From positions 62,001 to 126,000 of the forward strand of contig NZ_NEEY01000001.1 of assembly GCF_002252085.1 (NCBI RefSeq): 64,000 nt of DNA, read 5' to 3'. Of the stretch, positions 54,660 to 64,000 are shown one piece after another. This stretch comes from Aerococcus sp. 1KP-2016. GTDB taxonomy: Bacteria > Bacillota > Bacilli > Lactobacillales > Aerococcaceae. The notes beneath the pieces were generated by a model. That model was not told where the DNA came from. It did not search any database and worked only from the letters and a program-made list of their open reading frames with translations. The translations under genes were made by a program, and so were the position numbers. Position 1 is the stretch's first letter; each line of letters opens with the position of its first letter.

Positions 54660-57581
54660 CTACCCACTTTTTTTTTGATACAAACCTATACTTATACCTA
54701 TAATTAACAAACCTACACTTAGAAATGGCAGTGTACCTAATCCACCTGTTTGCGGAAATGCATCTTGTTTTACATTCTTTACAATATACTGATTAGATGC
54801 ATCCGGATCAGGTTCTAGACCCTGGCCATCAAAATCGATAACCAATTGATTATCTGCATTTTTTGAAATATCAAAGTTCCAAGTGTTTGATAGCGGTAGC
54901 TGTATCCAGATGGTGCTTGTTTTTCAGTAAGTCTGTAACGTCCAGTTGTCAAGTCTTTATATGAAAATAGTGCCCCACTACCTGAATTAACAACAATTTC
55001 TGTTTTTGACCCATCATCTACAATTTTTCAAGTGTAAATGATGCACCTACCAGGTCTCGTCCTTCTTCATCTACTTTTGTAAAAATAAAGTCAATAGGGT
55101 CTGGTTCTGGAATCATTACTTTAAATTCAACGATTTGATTTTTTTGATCATTTGTTAAAGTAACAGCTTTTGGATCATTTTCACCACTATACAAGGCATA
55201 ATTTTCTGGCGGATCTGCAGGTACTTGATAAACGGGATCACCATACACCTCTAAGTGATTGGTTCCATTGACCATGTGATATAGCATAGGATCTTGGCTA
55301 CCCACAAACACCCGGTTTTGATAATCTACCACTTCCCCATTTTGGTTGATGTAATTTCCATCTTTATCTACAAGCACATATTTGATACCAATGGTCCCAT
55401 AAGTAACACTAAGTGACGGATTACCAATTTCATCTTTTTGAAGTTGTTGTGAAACCTTATTAACATCATCATAGTCAAGATGAATATCTATATTGGTATC
55501 ATATGTTTGGTCAGTAAGCCATAAATCGTCTTTTAGTTGAACATATATTTTGTACTGTTTTGTTTCTTGCGTAATATCACCAACAATTGGGATATTTACT
55601 GAACGATTGGTACTGTTATAAGTACCATCACTAATATAGGAACCCGCACTATAAAACTCGTAATTATCTGAAATATAGTCTGTGAAACTAGCATTTGTAC
55701 CGGCTAAATGAATTTTACCGGCAATTTCTTGTAACACTTTACTGATATCATTCAGATTTGTCACGCTGTTATATAAAGGTTGACCATTAACTGAACTAGA
55801 AATATTTGTCAGTGCTTGTGGTGCTGTACCAGAAACCTGAATTCCTAGCGTATAAATGATTGCACCAGCATTTTTTAAAGCCGTTGCTTGGGCACTACCA
55901 TTCCAATTAGGATCACTAATCGCTTGCCCATTTGAACCTGGCGCCCCATCTGACATAAAAACAACATACAACGGACGACTTTGTTCGCTGCTCGACCGAC
56001 TATCCCTAAAACTAATTGCCTTCTGCAAAGCAGCTGAATAATTTGTTCCTCCTAGTGCGAATGTACTATCTACATAGCTATTTAAGGTTGTAGCATTATC
56101 CGTAAAATTATGACTACCTGCAGTTGCTGATGCAACTTCCAAACTGTCATTCCCCCCAGCCATACTCCCATGACTAAAAGGTATAAAGGCAACACGATTT
56201 CCATATTCGTTCTGATTACCCAACAAGGTATTAATAAACTGTTTGCTGGCAGATTGCGCAGTACCTATCCGTGTATTCATGGATCCTGATGTATCCATGA
56301 TTAAATAATATCTGAGCCTTGTTTTACTGGGTTACCGTGGACAGTTAAGTCAATCTTAGCAATACGATTTTTATAATCCACCCAAGTGGCAGTTTTACTA
56401 GCTGTAACTTGACCCGTATTTTCAAGATTAGGTGAAGTAGCGGGGATTATTTCGTCAACCGTATTGGGGGTAACTTGGATGTAAAATCTATGAGTCCTGT
56501 TTTGGGAAGTATTAGTAATAGTTACTGGTCCAACTGCAGAACCTGTAACCTTTACTGTATCACCAGCATTTGTTAGTGATACTGATCCTTGCCCACTAGC
56601 TGACCAATTTGAAGTAGATAAAGTATCGTTATCCAAAGTGATGGTATCACCTATCGCCAACTTGTACCGTCCATCTGAACTATTATTATACGTATCGTCT
56701 TGATCGACGCCCACTACATAAATAGAAAAATGATTTGTCTCAAAAGTGACAGCTTCTTCGGCCGTTTGCGTATCAAAAGTTTCCACATTTGATTCATTCT
56801 CATCAACATGATATACCGTAGCTTCAGTATCTGGTTTTATACTATCTAACCCATTAATATTGACGCTAACTGATCCATTTGGCTGGATTTCTTCTCCATT
56901 TTTATCGTAAATTGTTATATCAAATATAATAAAGGTATCATATGAAGGTTCTTCGCTTGACGAAATTTGATTAATCAGTTCATCCACTTTTGCTTTCGTA
57001 ACTGAACGAACTTTTATGCTGGCATCTTTTGGCAAAACATCAGCTTTACCACTGACCTCAACCAAATTGCCTTCATATTCGTAACTTAGCTTAACGTCTA
57101 CTGTATCCTTCTCATTACCACTTTCATCCGAAAGAATAGAAGATTCTTCTGAAGACACTTCATTTTCAACCGATTCAACTGACTCAACCTCACTATTAAC
57201 TTCAGACGATGAAGATGACTCCACATTGGTACTCTGGTTATTACTTTCTGAGTTTGTTATTACAGAGTTTGAATTTTCAATTTCCGAATCAATTATGTTG
57301 GTATCAACTTGATTACTTGAAATTTCTTGACTGGATGATGACAAATCACCTACGAATTGACTACTAATTGTTTCTTGATCACTAACTATTTGCGCTTGAT
57401 CAATATTGCTATCGAAAGCTTGTCCATTGCTAGTTTGTTCCTGAGCAAATACATTCTTTACTTCCGTGCTGAGCATAATAGGCAATGTGAGTTGCAATAT
57501 AAGTAGAACGATTAAGAAAACATTTGTAATCTTCATTGGCTCACCACGTATCATTCTTACCAAGTTCTTTATCTTTTCCAT
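54660..57581 (-). pseudogene. Pilus tip adhesin with VWA domain, three frameshifts
   Basis: Three consecutive reading frames make one large adhesin if three single bases are restored. The first (to 56301) has a signal peptide, a Ser/Glu-rich stretch and Ig-like parts. The second (56298-55018) has a VWA domain with the metal site DTSGSMN. The third holds an E-box (YRLTEKQAPSGY) and the sorting signal FPQTG with its membrane helix. Breaks lie near 56303-56305, 55018-55030 and 54900-54904. It would be about 980 residues, the tip protein of the pilus. The start is uncertain (57581 or 57536). Confidence 0.8.
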
Positions 57582-57795
57582 TTTTTCTCTAAGATTCACC
57601 TCGCAATTCATAAACATTTTCACTAAAAGGATTATATATTAATTAAAGGTAAATATTGTGTTAAAAAAGAGTATGTTTGGAACACTTTGATAACAACGTG
57701 TAAATAGTGTAAAATTATTTTCAAATATCGATACACTAAAAAGTATATTTTCGTGTGATTTATCAATAATAGTTTTTTGATTTCCAATATTGACA

Positions 57796-57824
57796 TTGAA
57801 AACATTAAACTTTTTATTTATAAT
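57796..57824 (+). promoter_or_regulatory. Promoter of the Mga-like regulator
   Basis: A -35 box TTGAAA (57796-57801) and a -10 box TATAAT (57819-57824) with 17 bases between. The stretch 57624-57880 separates the regulator from the divergent pilus operon, is very AT-rich, and probably holds the activator sites. Confidence 0.65.
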
Positions 57825-57895
57825 CCAGTTAATTTTTCTTTTTTTTTTTTAGAAAGAACGAGTTATATGTAAACTTTGGAATGAGGACTTTTGGG

Positions 57896-59395
57896 ATGGA
57901 AAATTTATTAACAACTACTGAACAAAGAAGATTTGATTTTTTAGAATTGCTAGTGCGTCAAGGTGGGTGGAGAAAAATTACTGAAATTGCTGAAGATTTA
58001 GGTGTATCTGAGCGGGTGTTGCGTAAGGATATTGCCTATTTTCAAGAGTTTTTTGATATGGTAAAAATTGATCAGTCATCTAGGGGAATTCGAATCATAT
58101 TACCACACAATGTGGGCATGTTTTCTCTTTCAAAAAAATTTTTAGAGTACTCAGATTATTATCAAATGCTGGAGTATATATTTTTTTCAGGCAAGCAGTC
58201 AGTAGAAGAACTTGCTAATAATATATTCAAAAGTGTCTCAACAGTTTATCGTATGATAAAAATCATCAATCAAAAATTTAAACACTATGATATCTATATT
58301 TCAAGCAATCCTGTCGAAATTATCGGAAATGAAAAAAATATTCGCTCTTACTTTTATCAATATTTTACATCAAAATATAATCATAAAAATTTTCCATTTC
58401 AAGATTTAGATGATTCAGTCTTTATAGAATTATTACAACCATTAAGAGATCATTTTGATATTCTTTATGGATTTTCTGATTTTAATAATTTTAAAATTTC
58501 AACATATTTAGAACTAATTCGAACATCTGGTGGCCACACTGTCAAAATTACAAGTAGTAGATTGAATGAATTTTCATATCTAAAAGACCTTATAAGTAAT
58601 ACTGCATTAATTACTACACTAGAATCTACTTTTAAAACTAAATTTGACGAACAATTATGGTTACAGATTTATTACTCATTAATTGAATTCAATTTTTTAT
58701 TTGACACTACTTGTTTAAGAGAAGATAAGTCTTTAAGTAAAAACACTTCATACCAATTTATCCAATTAATAACCGGTATCACAAATATTCAACGGACATT
58801 TCATTTGGAATTAATTAACACTAACGAACTCATCTTAGCTATTATGAACGCAATCAATTTAGTGAATTATCGTCCATTTACCATTTCTATTCTCTACGAT
58901 AAAAATAAAAATTTCATTGAAGATGTTCAAAAAATTGCGCCCCAATTTGTAGATGCTATTAATCAATTATTGATAAAACATTTTAAAACATTCGACATGT
59001 TTCTTGATGAAACAGAAAAATATGTTGTTGTCTATGTAGTAATATCACAATGGAAAAATTTGATGCCACAATTATTAAAAGAAGCTTATCCTGTTACAAT
59101 AGGTGTATTTAGTATACAATCTGATAATAGTGCTGAAATGATAAGTGACGTTCTCCGTTTACACTTACCACAAAGTGTCATTATTAGTCCTTGCCAGCTA
59201 ATGAATCCTGATATCCATTTTCTTTTACAAAATAAAATGGATATTATCATAACTGATTTCCCTACTAAGGTTCAGAGTTCTAGATTGATTTATATTGAAA
59301 ATATGCCCAACAAGCAAGATTTCGAAAATATATATTATGCATTCAATGAAGTCACCAGTGAACGAATAACCTCTGATAGAAAAACTATTGAATAA
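57896..59395 (+). CDS. Mga/RofA-family transcriptional regulator
   Basis: A 499-residue regulator. Two N-terminal helix-turn-helix parts (about residues 20-60, KITEIAEDLGVSERVLRKDI, and about 105-150, SVEELANNIFKSVSTVYRMI) are followed by PRD-like and EIIB-like regions. RofA/Nra/Mga proteins control pilus and adhesin genes in streptococci, and this one is divergent from a pilus operon, so it very likely controls it. GAGGA supports the ATG at 57896. Confidence 0.88.
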   Translation: MENLLTTTEQRRFDFLELLVRQGGWRKITEIAEDLGVSERVLRKDIAYFQEFFDMVKIDQSSRGIRIILPHNVGMFSLSKKFLEYSDYYQMLEYIFFSGKQSVEELANNIFKSVSTVYRMIKIINQKFKHYDIYISSNPVEIIGNEKNIRSYFYQYFTSKYNHKNFPFQDLDDSVFIELLQPLRDHFDILYGFSDFNNFKISTYLELIRTSGGHTVKITSSRLNEFSYLKDLISNTALITTLESTFKTKFDEQLWLQIYYSLIEFNFLFDTTCLREDKSLSKNTSYQFIQLITGITNIQRTFHLELINTNELILAIMNAINLVNYRPFTISILYDKNKNFIEDVQKIAPQFVDAINQLLIKHFKTFDMFLDETEKYVVVYVVISQWKNLMPQLLKEAYPVTIGVFSIQSDNSAEMISDVLRLHLPQSVIISPCQLMNPDIHFLLQNKMDIIITDFPTKVQSSRLIYIENMPNKQDFENIYYAFNEVTSERITSDRKTIE

Positions 59396-59426
59396 AGTTA
59401 TATTTATTTATAAAAACACAAAAAAA

Positions 59427-59465
59427 AACACCCAGGAACTTGTATAAATACAAGACCTGGGTGTT
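59427..59465. terminator. Bidirectional terminator
   Basis: AACACCCAGG (59427-59436) and CCTGGGTGTT (59456-59465) with TTGTAT/ATACAA inside. It separates the Mga-like gene and rplS, which converge. Confidence 0.82.
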
Positions 59466-59490
59466 AATTGTATAGCTACTGTAGTAGCGA

Positions 59491-59847
59491 TTATTTTTGT
59501 TTACGACGACGTTCTGGGATACGTGCTGCCTTACCATGTAAGTCACGTAAGTAGAACAATTTCGCACGACGAACTTTACCTTGACGTAATACTTCAATTT
59601 TGGCTACACGTGGAGTGTGTACTGGGAAAGTACGTTCAACACCAACACCATTTGAAATTTTACGAACTGTATAAGTTTCGCTGATACCAGCACCACGACG
59701 TTGGATTACAACACCATCGAATAACTGGATACGTTCACGTTCACCTTCGACAACTTTCGCATGTACGCGGACAGTGTCACCAGGACGGAAGTCTGGGATA
59801 TCAGTACGTAGTTGTTCAGCAGTGATTTGATCAATTAAATTACTCAT
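59491..59847 (-). CDS. rplS: 50S ribosomal protein L19
   Basis: A 118-residue ribosomal protein at the 30S-50S interface. Typical segments are [30 protein letters not shown] and [16 protein letters not shown]. Full length. AAGGAG precedes the ATG. It stands alone here; trmD and rimM, its usual neighbours, are not visible. Confidence 0.97.
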   Translation of the reverse strand: MSNLIDQITAEQLRTDIPDFRPGDTVRVHAKVVEGERERIQLFDGVVIQRRGAGISETYTVRKISNGVGVERTFPVHTPRVAKIEVLRQGKVRRAKLFYLRDLHGKAARIPERRRKQK

Positions 59848-59935
59848 TAAGATTCTCTCCTTCCAACAACACTCATATGACTATCTAGTCACAGCGGAAT
59901 ATCATAAAGTTAAGCGTTCAAAGAACACCTGAATA

Positions 59936-59964
59936 ATTGTAGCACACAGAATCATTTTTGTAAA
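59936..59964 (-). promoter_or_regulatory. rplS: rplS promoter
   Basis: A -35 box TTTACA (59959-59964) and a -10 box TACAAT (59936-59941), 17 bases apart, leave a leader of about 80 bases with a TGACTA/TAGTCA hairpin. An L19-type autoregulatory leader is possible but not shown. Confidence 0.55.
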
Positions 59965-60012
59965 CAATAAATTGATAGATTTTTGTAAAAAAGAATACTG
60001 CGCCTAGAAGGA

Positions 60013-60468
60013 TTAAATGCCTAATTCTGCACGTAAGTCACTGGCAACTTTTTCATAGGCTTCGTCGCCAGCTAAATGTGTCACGCCAGGATTCATTGCG
60101 AATGGTTTGCCCCACTCTGCTTGGCCTTCATATTTTGGTACAAGATGGAAGTGTAAATGAGACCCACCATCGCCATAAGCACCGTAATTGATTTTGTCAG
60201 GATTGAACAATTTATGCAATGCTTTTGCCACTTGATTTACTTCCGCAAAATAGGCATTGCGTTCGTCATCCGTTAAATCTACCATCTCGCTGACGTGTTT
60301 TTTGTTTGCAACAATGACGCGACCTGGATGTGATTGTTCATTGAAAATAACCACGACAGAGTTTGGTAATTCGCCAACTAAGTAACCAAAATCACCGACA
60401 TGTTTTTCATCCGGATGTGCTTGTGCTTGGCAATAGCCGCAGTCTGGGTCTAAATAATGATCTACCAT
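60013..60468 (-). CDS. HIT-family nucleotide hydrolase
   Basis: A 151-residue protein with the histidine triad HLHFHLV near residue 106 and an N-terminal DCGYCQ that could bind zinc. HIT proteins hydrolyse or transfer nucleotides from mono- or dinucleoside substrates. Substrate here unknown. Single gene with GGGGAGG before the ATG. Confidence 0.88.
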   Translation of the reverse strand: MVDHYLDPDCGYCQAQAHPDEKHVGDFGYLVGELPNSVVVIFNEQSHPGRVIVANKKHVSEMVDLTDDERNAYFAEVNQVAKALHKLFNPDKINYGAYGDGGSHLHFHLVPKYEGQAEWGKPFAMNPGVTHLAGDEAYEKVASDLRAELGI

Positions 60469-60593
60469 AATATAAAAAACCTCCCCTATTTTAATACATT
60501 TATTTTAACACGGTTCCAAATATTTGAAAGCGCTTAATGACAAAAATTGCTAAATAAAAAAGACTGACCAACTGCCATTCTTCCAACTAAGAA

Positions 60594-60905
60594 TTACTGC
60601 TTCATCGCATCTAGGCGGCCGTTCAAAAAATCGGCTACACATGCTTCAAAATCCAAGTCCATACGGTCTGCAAGTACTGCTAACCACCAGACTGTTTCCC
60701 CAATTTTCGCAGGCAACATATCCGCATCACTACTTGGCCATCTGCCTTCATGATCCATAGTCCAGCGGCCAACTAGTCCTGCATCCGTCAAGAATGCTAA
60801 GGCATCCTCTTCCACTGACCATTTAGACCCGTGGTGTTTTTCCTCTAAGGCGTGGTATAAATTTCTGATTTCCATTGATTTTTCGCTTACTTCTTGAATA
60901 TCCAT
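60594..60905 (-). CDS. MazG-like nucleotide pyrophosphohydrolase
   Basis: A 103-residue all-helical protein. The segments WSVEEDALAFLTDAGLVGR and KIGETVWWLAVLADR match the small MazG-like family, whose acidic helices bind Mg and cleave nucleoside triphosphates to monophosphates. A housekeeping role in nucleotide pool cleaning is likely. AGGAGG precedes the ATG. Confidence 0.78.
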   Translation of the reverse strand: MDIQEVSEKSMEIRNLYHALEEKHHGSKWSVEEDALAFLTDAGLVGRWTMDHEGRWPSSDADMLPAKIGETVWWLAVLADRMDLDFEACVADFLNGRLDAMKQ

Positions 60906-60975
60906 CTTGTCCTCCTCTAAATACTGACTACATTCAGTTTAGTACACGCCTGTAAATGCGAATACCGATAAGAAT

Positions 60976-61004
60976 TTGTCATTAGACCAGATTGCCTTTA
61001 TAAT
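60976..61004 (+). promoter_or_regulatory. Promoter of the pyruvate kinase-like gene
   Basis: A -35 box TTGTCA (60976-60981) and a -10 box TATAAT (60999-61004) with a 17-base spacer. This rules out a start codon at 60976. Confidence 0.7.
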
Positions 61005-61056
61005 GAAAATAGATAAAGAAAACGTTTTCCAAAACACACAAAGGTGGTTAGACAGT

Positions 61057-62576
61057 ATGACAAATGAACAGCCAAATCTCAATGAAATCTATCAGAATCT
61101 CTATGAACAGGTGACCCAACTTCGCGAAGCCGTCTACCAAGAAGGCCAAGACATCTACGACTCATGGCAACCAGACACCCTGCGCCTGATTTCAAAGCCG
61201 CAGCCCTGAACTTTGCCTACTACGTCGCCCTACGCCGACGCGACATCCGGGACCTCCAAGTCCAACTAGGCAACGTCGGCCTGTCCTCACTCGGACGCCT
61301 AGAAGGCCAAGTCCTCCCAACTCTTGACTTAGTCATTTATCAATTGGGAAAAAGTGCAGGCACTACGGACGAGTTGACGGCACCTGAGCTCTTGACCAAA
61401 TCCCTACAAGGACAGGGCTCTACACTTGATCAGCTGACGTCCACCTTCTTTGGACCGAGTCCGCAAAACCGCTACTCGCGCATCATGGTAACCATGCCTC
61501 ACGAAGCATCGACTGACCCCGAATTGGTGGAAAGCATGGTCCAAGATGGCATGAACGTTGCGCGCATTAACTGTGCCCACGATGATGCCAGTGTTTGGGG
61601 ACAAATGGTCGATAATATCAAGGCCGCTAGTGCCAAGCATCAGCAAGATGTCAAAATCTTCACAGACATTGCTGGGCCGAAAGTCCGTATCCAGGCCATG
61701 TACACTACTTTACAGAATCCAAAACTTTTTGAAGGAGATTCCTTCTTTTTAACAAGTGAAACAACGCTACACGATTTTTATGGGGCGGAAATCGTCTTAT
61801 CATGCCCGATTCCGGATATCATTCAGGACTTGCAGGTCGATGAGGCAGTGTCGCTGGATGACGGGAAAATTTTGGGCAAAGTGGCCAAGCACTATCCTGA
61901 GGGCGTGAAGATTAAAATTACGCAGATGGCTGTGAATGGGAAAAAGGTGAAAGCGACCAAGGGGATTAATTTCCCGGACCGCCAACTAAATATTCCTGTC
62001 TTAACGGATAAGGACATTGAGGACCTCGATTTTTCGATGGCCGCTGCGGACGTGATAGGCTTTTCATTTGTCCACGATGTCAATGACGTCAAGGAAATCA
62101 ATCGCGTAATGGCAGAGAAGGAAGCTGCGAATCCTGACCAAGCTGGGAAATTGGCGACCATTAAATTGGAAACTGTGTCCGGATTTGAGAACCTCATCAA
62201 CATTATCATTGAAGCCAACCGCTATCGTCCAACTGCAATCATGATTGCGCGCGGTGATTTGGCTGTCGAAGTCGGCTACCTCAGATTGTCCGTTGTCCAA
62301 GAAGAAATCCTATGGTTCTGTGAAGCAGCGCAAATTCCAGTGATCTGGGCAACCCAAGTCTTGGAATCACTAGTCCAATCGGGTGTGCCTTCACGAGCTG
62401 AAATTTCCGACGTTACGATGGGTTCCCGCGCCGAGTGTATCATGCTCAACAAAGGCGACCACATCCTCGAAGGGATTCACCTATTGCGCCAAATTCTGGA
62501 AGACATCGACGAACACCAATTTAAGAAAACACCGTTAATGAAACAACTCACCATCGCTAACTTTTCAAATGAATAA
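61057..62576 (+). pseudogene. Atypical pyruvate kinase-like gene with one frameshift
   Basis: An N-terminal helical extension (ALNFAYYVALRRRDIRDLQ, LSSLGRLEGQVLPTLD) precedes a pyruvate kinase barrel (RIMVTMPHEA, ARINCAHD, MIARGDLAVEVG, ATQVLESL) of about 505 residues in total. The C-terminal allosteric domain is missing. The start at 61057 follows AAAGGTGG. The frame breaks at 61183-61190 (CGCCTGAT), where one more C would join TLR to PDFK. A frame from 61164 to 62576 is open but starts inside the protein. It is either a decayed gene or a sequence error. Confidence 0.75.
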
Positions 62577-62591
62577 GTGGATATGAATAAA

Positions 62592-62833
62592 GTGGCTGGT
62601 ACAAAAGTATAAAATCTTCGATTTTCGTCCTTCCTGTGTACGTTCCTTATAGCCGTGGGACCATTGAAAGCCAAGATCTTTCAATTTGAAATCGAGCCAA
62701 GGTCTCGATTTCATCCTTCTTCACGGCATAGGAACTACACTTTCAGTCCTTTAATCTTATATAAATAACAAAAGACGAGAACATTTCTTAATGAATTGTT
62801 CTCGTCTTTTTTATCGGCTTTTGTCCCAGTCAC
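62592..62833 (+). repeat. Dispersed repeat, copy E (complete)
   Basis: A 242-base element with terminal inverted repeats GTGGCTGGTACAAAAG and CTTTTGTCCCAGTCAC. The core is at 62627-62750 with the variable hairpin ATTGAAAG/CTTTCAAT. The right-hand hairpin is AAGACGAGAACA with TGTTCTCGTCTT. It lies between the pyruvate kinase-like gene and the membrane protein gene, which converge. Nothing else is visible at 62577-62900. Confidence 0.8.
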
Positions 62834-62900
62834 TTTCCTTTAAATAATACCTCCAATAAAAAAGTAGCGACTTTAAATTGCTACCCTTACATGTCATAAT

Positions 62901-64000
62901 TTAGCTAGCTAATCCAAATAATTCTTTTTGAACCATCATCATTTCTACAATTTCTGATTCATCTGGTAACTCTCGTTTACTGAATTCTTCAGTAACCAAA
63001 TCCAAAAATTCTTTATGTATATATTCTTTAGGTTCTCCACTAGCAAACATATCCTTTAATTTGCTTGCAAATTGTTTGTGTATAAATGTTTTCTCTAAAA
63101 TTTGTTCAAATTCTTCTTGTGATAACGGTGTAACCATAACCGTTTCAATAAATTCTTCTTTAGCAATTTGCATCATCATTACACTGTCATCAACTTTGAA
63201 TTCGTCAGCAATTGCTTTAGTAGCCGTAGCACCCATAGCCCCTCCAACAACTGTACCAATCGCAGTACCAACACCAGGAACAACTGAACCTAAGGCAGCA
63301 CCTGCCATTGCACCTGCCACCATGCCACCACCTGAGACAACAGCATTTTTAATTAATTGTTCCACCGATATTCTACCTCGGAGGCAATCAACTAAATCAG
63401 GTCCAACAACAATTGCTGCCGTCATTAGGCCCATTGATCCTTTTGTCACCATTGAAGTTCTTTGATTATTCGTAAGTGTTTTACCAAGAATATTTTTTGC
63501 AAAAGATTCACCCGTTTTTTTACCAATTGCACTACCTGCAAATTGTGAGGACAACATGTACATAGTTCCACCAATTAATACCGGTTTAGCGGTTGCAATC
63601 ATTGCTAATTTTAATGCATCTTGAGGTTCTTTCCCCTGACTCCTAGTATTACAATATACCCATACACCCGATACTAAACCAACAGGCATTGATGCTGTTG
63701 CGCCAGTAAGAAAATCTAAGCCAGCTGAATAAAACAATTTCTCCGCAAATGTGACATTTTTAGTAACAATATTACCATATTCATCTCTCACTTTAATTGT
63801 AGAATTCCTATCAAATATCGATTTTGTAGCAATCTGCGCTTGTTCATAAGTTAACGGGCTTTTCTTAACATATTTTGCAGCATTTGCAGGATTTGATTCA
63901 TTTGGTACTTGACCATTTTTGATTCTTTTAGCCATTAATTTGACAACATCATCATATTGGTCTTTTGGAACTTCTAATGTCATCATTGAACCATCTGGAT
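62901..64000 (-). CDS. Partial glycine-rich membrane protein of unknown function
   Basis: The frame is open at the right edge, so the start is outside (an internal ATG lies at 63986). The visible 366 residues have a linker (VPNESNPANAAKYVKKSPLT), hydrophobic segments, and a long glycine-zipper-like stretch (VVSGGGMVAGAMAGAALGSV onward) before an acidic helical tail. It is probably a membrane protein of a family I know only as hypothetical. The hydrophobic hairpin recalls the one in the TerB-domain protein at 28.0-29.5 kb, but no homology can be claimed. Confidence 0.75.
   Translation of the reverse strand, partial: PDGSMMTLEVPKDQYDDVVKLMAKRIKNGQVPNESNPANAAKYVKKSPLTYEQAQIATKSIFDRNSTIKVRDEYGNIVTKNVTFAEKLFYSAGLDFLTGATASMPVGLVSGVWVYCNTRSQGKEPQDALKLAMIATAKPVLIGGTMYMLSSQFAGSAIGKKTGESFAKNILGKTLTNNQRTSMVTKGSMGLMTAAIVVGPDLVDCLRGRISVEQLIKNAVVSGGGMVAGAMAGAALGSVVPGVGTAIGTVVGGAMGATATKAIADEFKVDDSVMMMQIAKEEFIETVMVTPLSQEEFEQILEKTFIHKQFASKLKDMFASGEPKEYIHKEFLDLVTEEFSKRELPDESEIVEMMMVQKELFGLAS

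Overview
The window looks like a chromosome segment of a low-GC Gram-positive coccus of the order Lactobacillales. Aerococcus or a close relative is my best guess. The evidence is the pilus locus with class C sortases and an Mga/RofA-type regulator, an EfrAB/LmrCD-like heterodimeric ABC exporter, Mn-type SodA, CtsR and LexA/DinR-type operators, Gram-positive Shine-Dalgarno sequences, and conserved neighbourhoods such as ytoI-nrnA and nfeD-floA. The genus is inference; the order is well supported.

Layout. Positions 1-9912 are one end of a temperate phage genome, which continues off the left edge. A leftward recombination/replication block (DUF669 protein, Sak4-like ATPase, YqaJ exonuclease, SNF2-type helicase, VRR-NUC nuclease, small proteins, two NUMOD4/HNH homing endonucleases) leads to a divergent lysogeny switch (Cro-like and LexA-like repressors). 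A lipoprotein and a tyrosine integrase follow on the + strand. The integrase abuts the 3' end of rpmG, the likely attachment locus. From about 10 kb on is host chromosome: rpmG, a class B PBP, a YfhO-family membrane protein, sodA, a DUF1189 protein, cshB, zwf, nrnA-ytoI, dinB and a DtxR-family regulator. After these comes a two-gene island of unknown function (26.2-29.5 kb), then comN-yajC-tgt, a sugar isomerase-like gene, nfeD-floA, clpB, an SOS-controlled Y-family polymerase with YolD, a MarR-efrAB operon, and assorted metabolic genes. At 50.5-59.4 kb is a pilus locus: three sortases, a backbone pilin, a frameshifted tip adhesin and a divergent Mga-like regulator. After rplS, a HIT protein and a MazG-like protein come an atypical, frameshifted pyruvate kinase-like gene and a glycine-rich membrane protein cut by the right edge.

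The most unusual content is non-coding. (1) A dispersed repeat occurs five times with a full core, plus one arm-only partial copy. Intact copies are about 240-280 bp with terminal inverted repeats and a cloverleaf-like core whose stems change in a compensated way between copies. Two copies in opposite orientation bracket the unknown two-gene island. (2) At least three ladders of short, mostly dyad-symmetric units repeat every 40-41 bp (15.59-15.82, 17.93-18.08, 35.66-35.85 kb), with a two-unit hint at 21.37 kb. The arm sequences differ from unit to unit while the spacing is kept. I know no named element that matches either.

Three loci carry apparent single-base deletions (five in total). Each is either a real pseudogene or a sequence error, and raw reads would decide.
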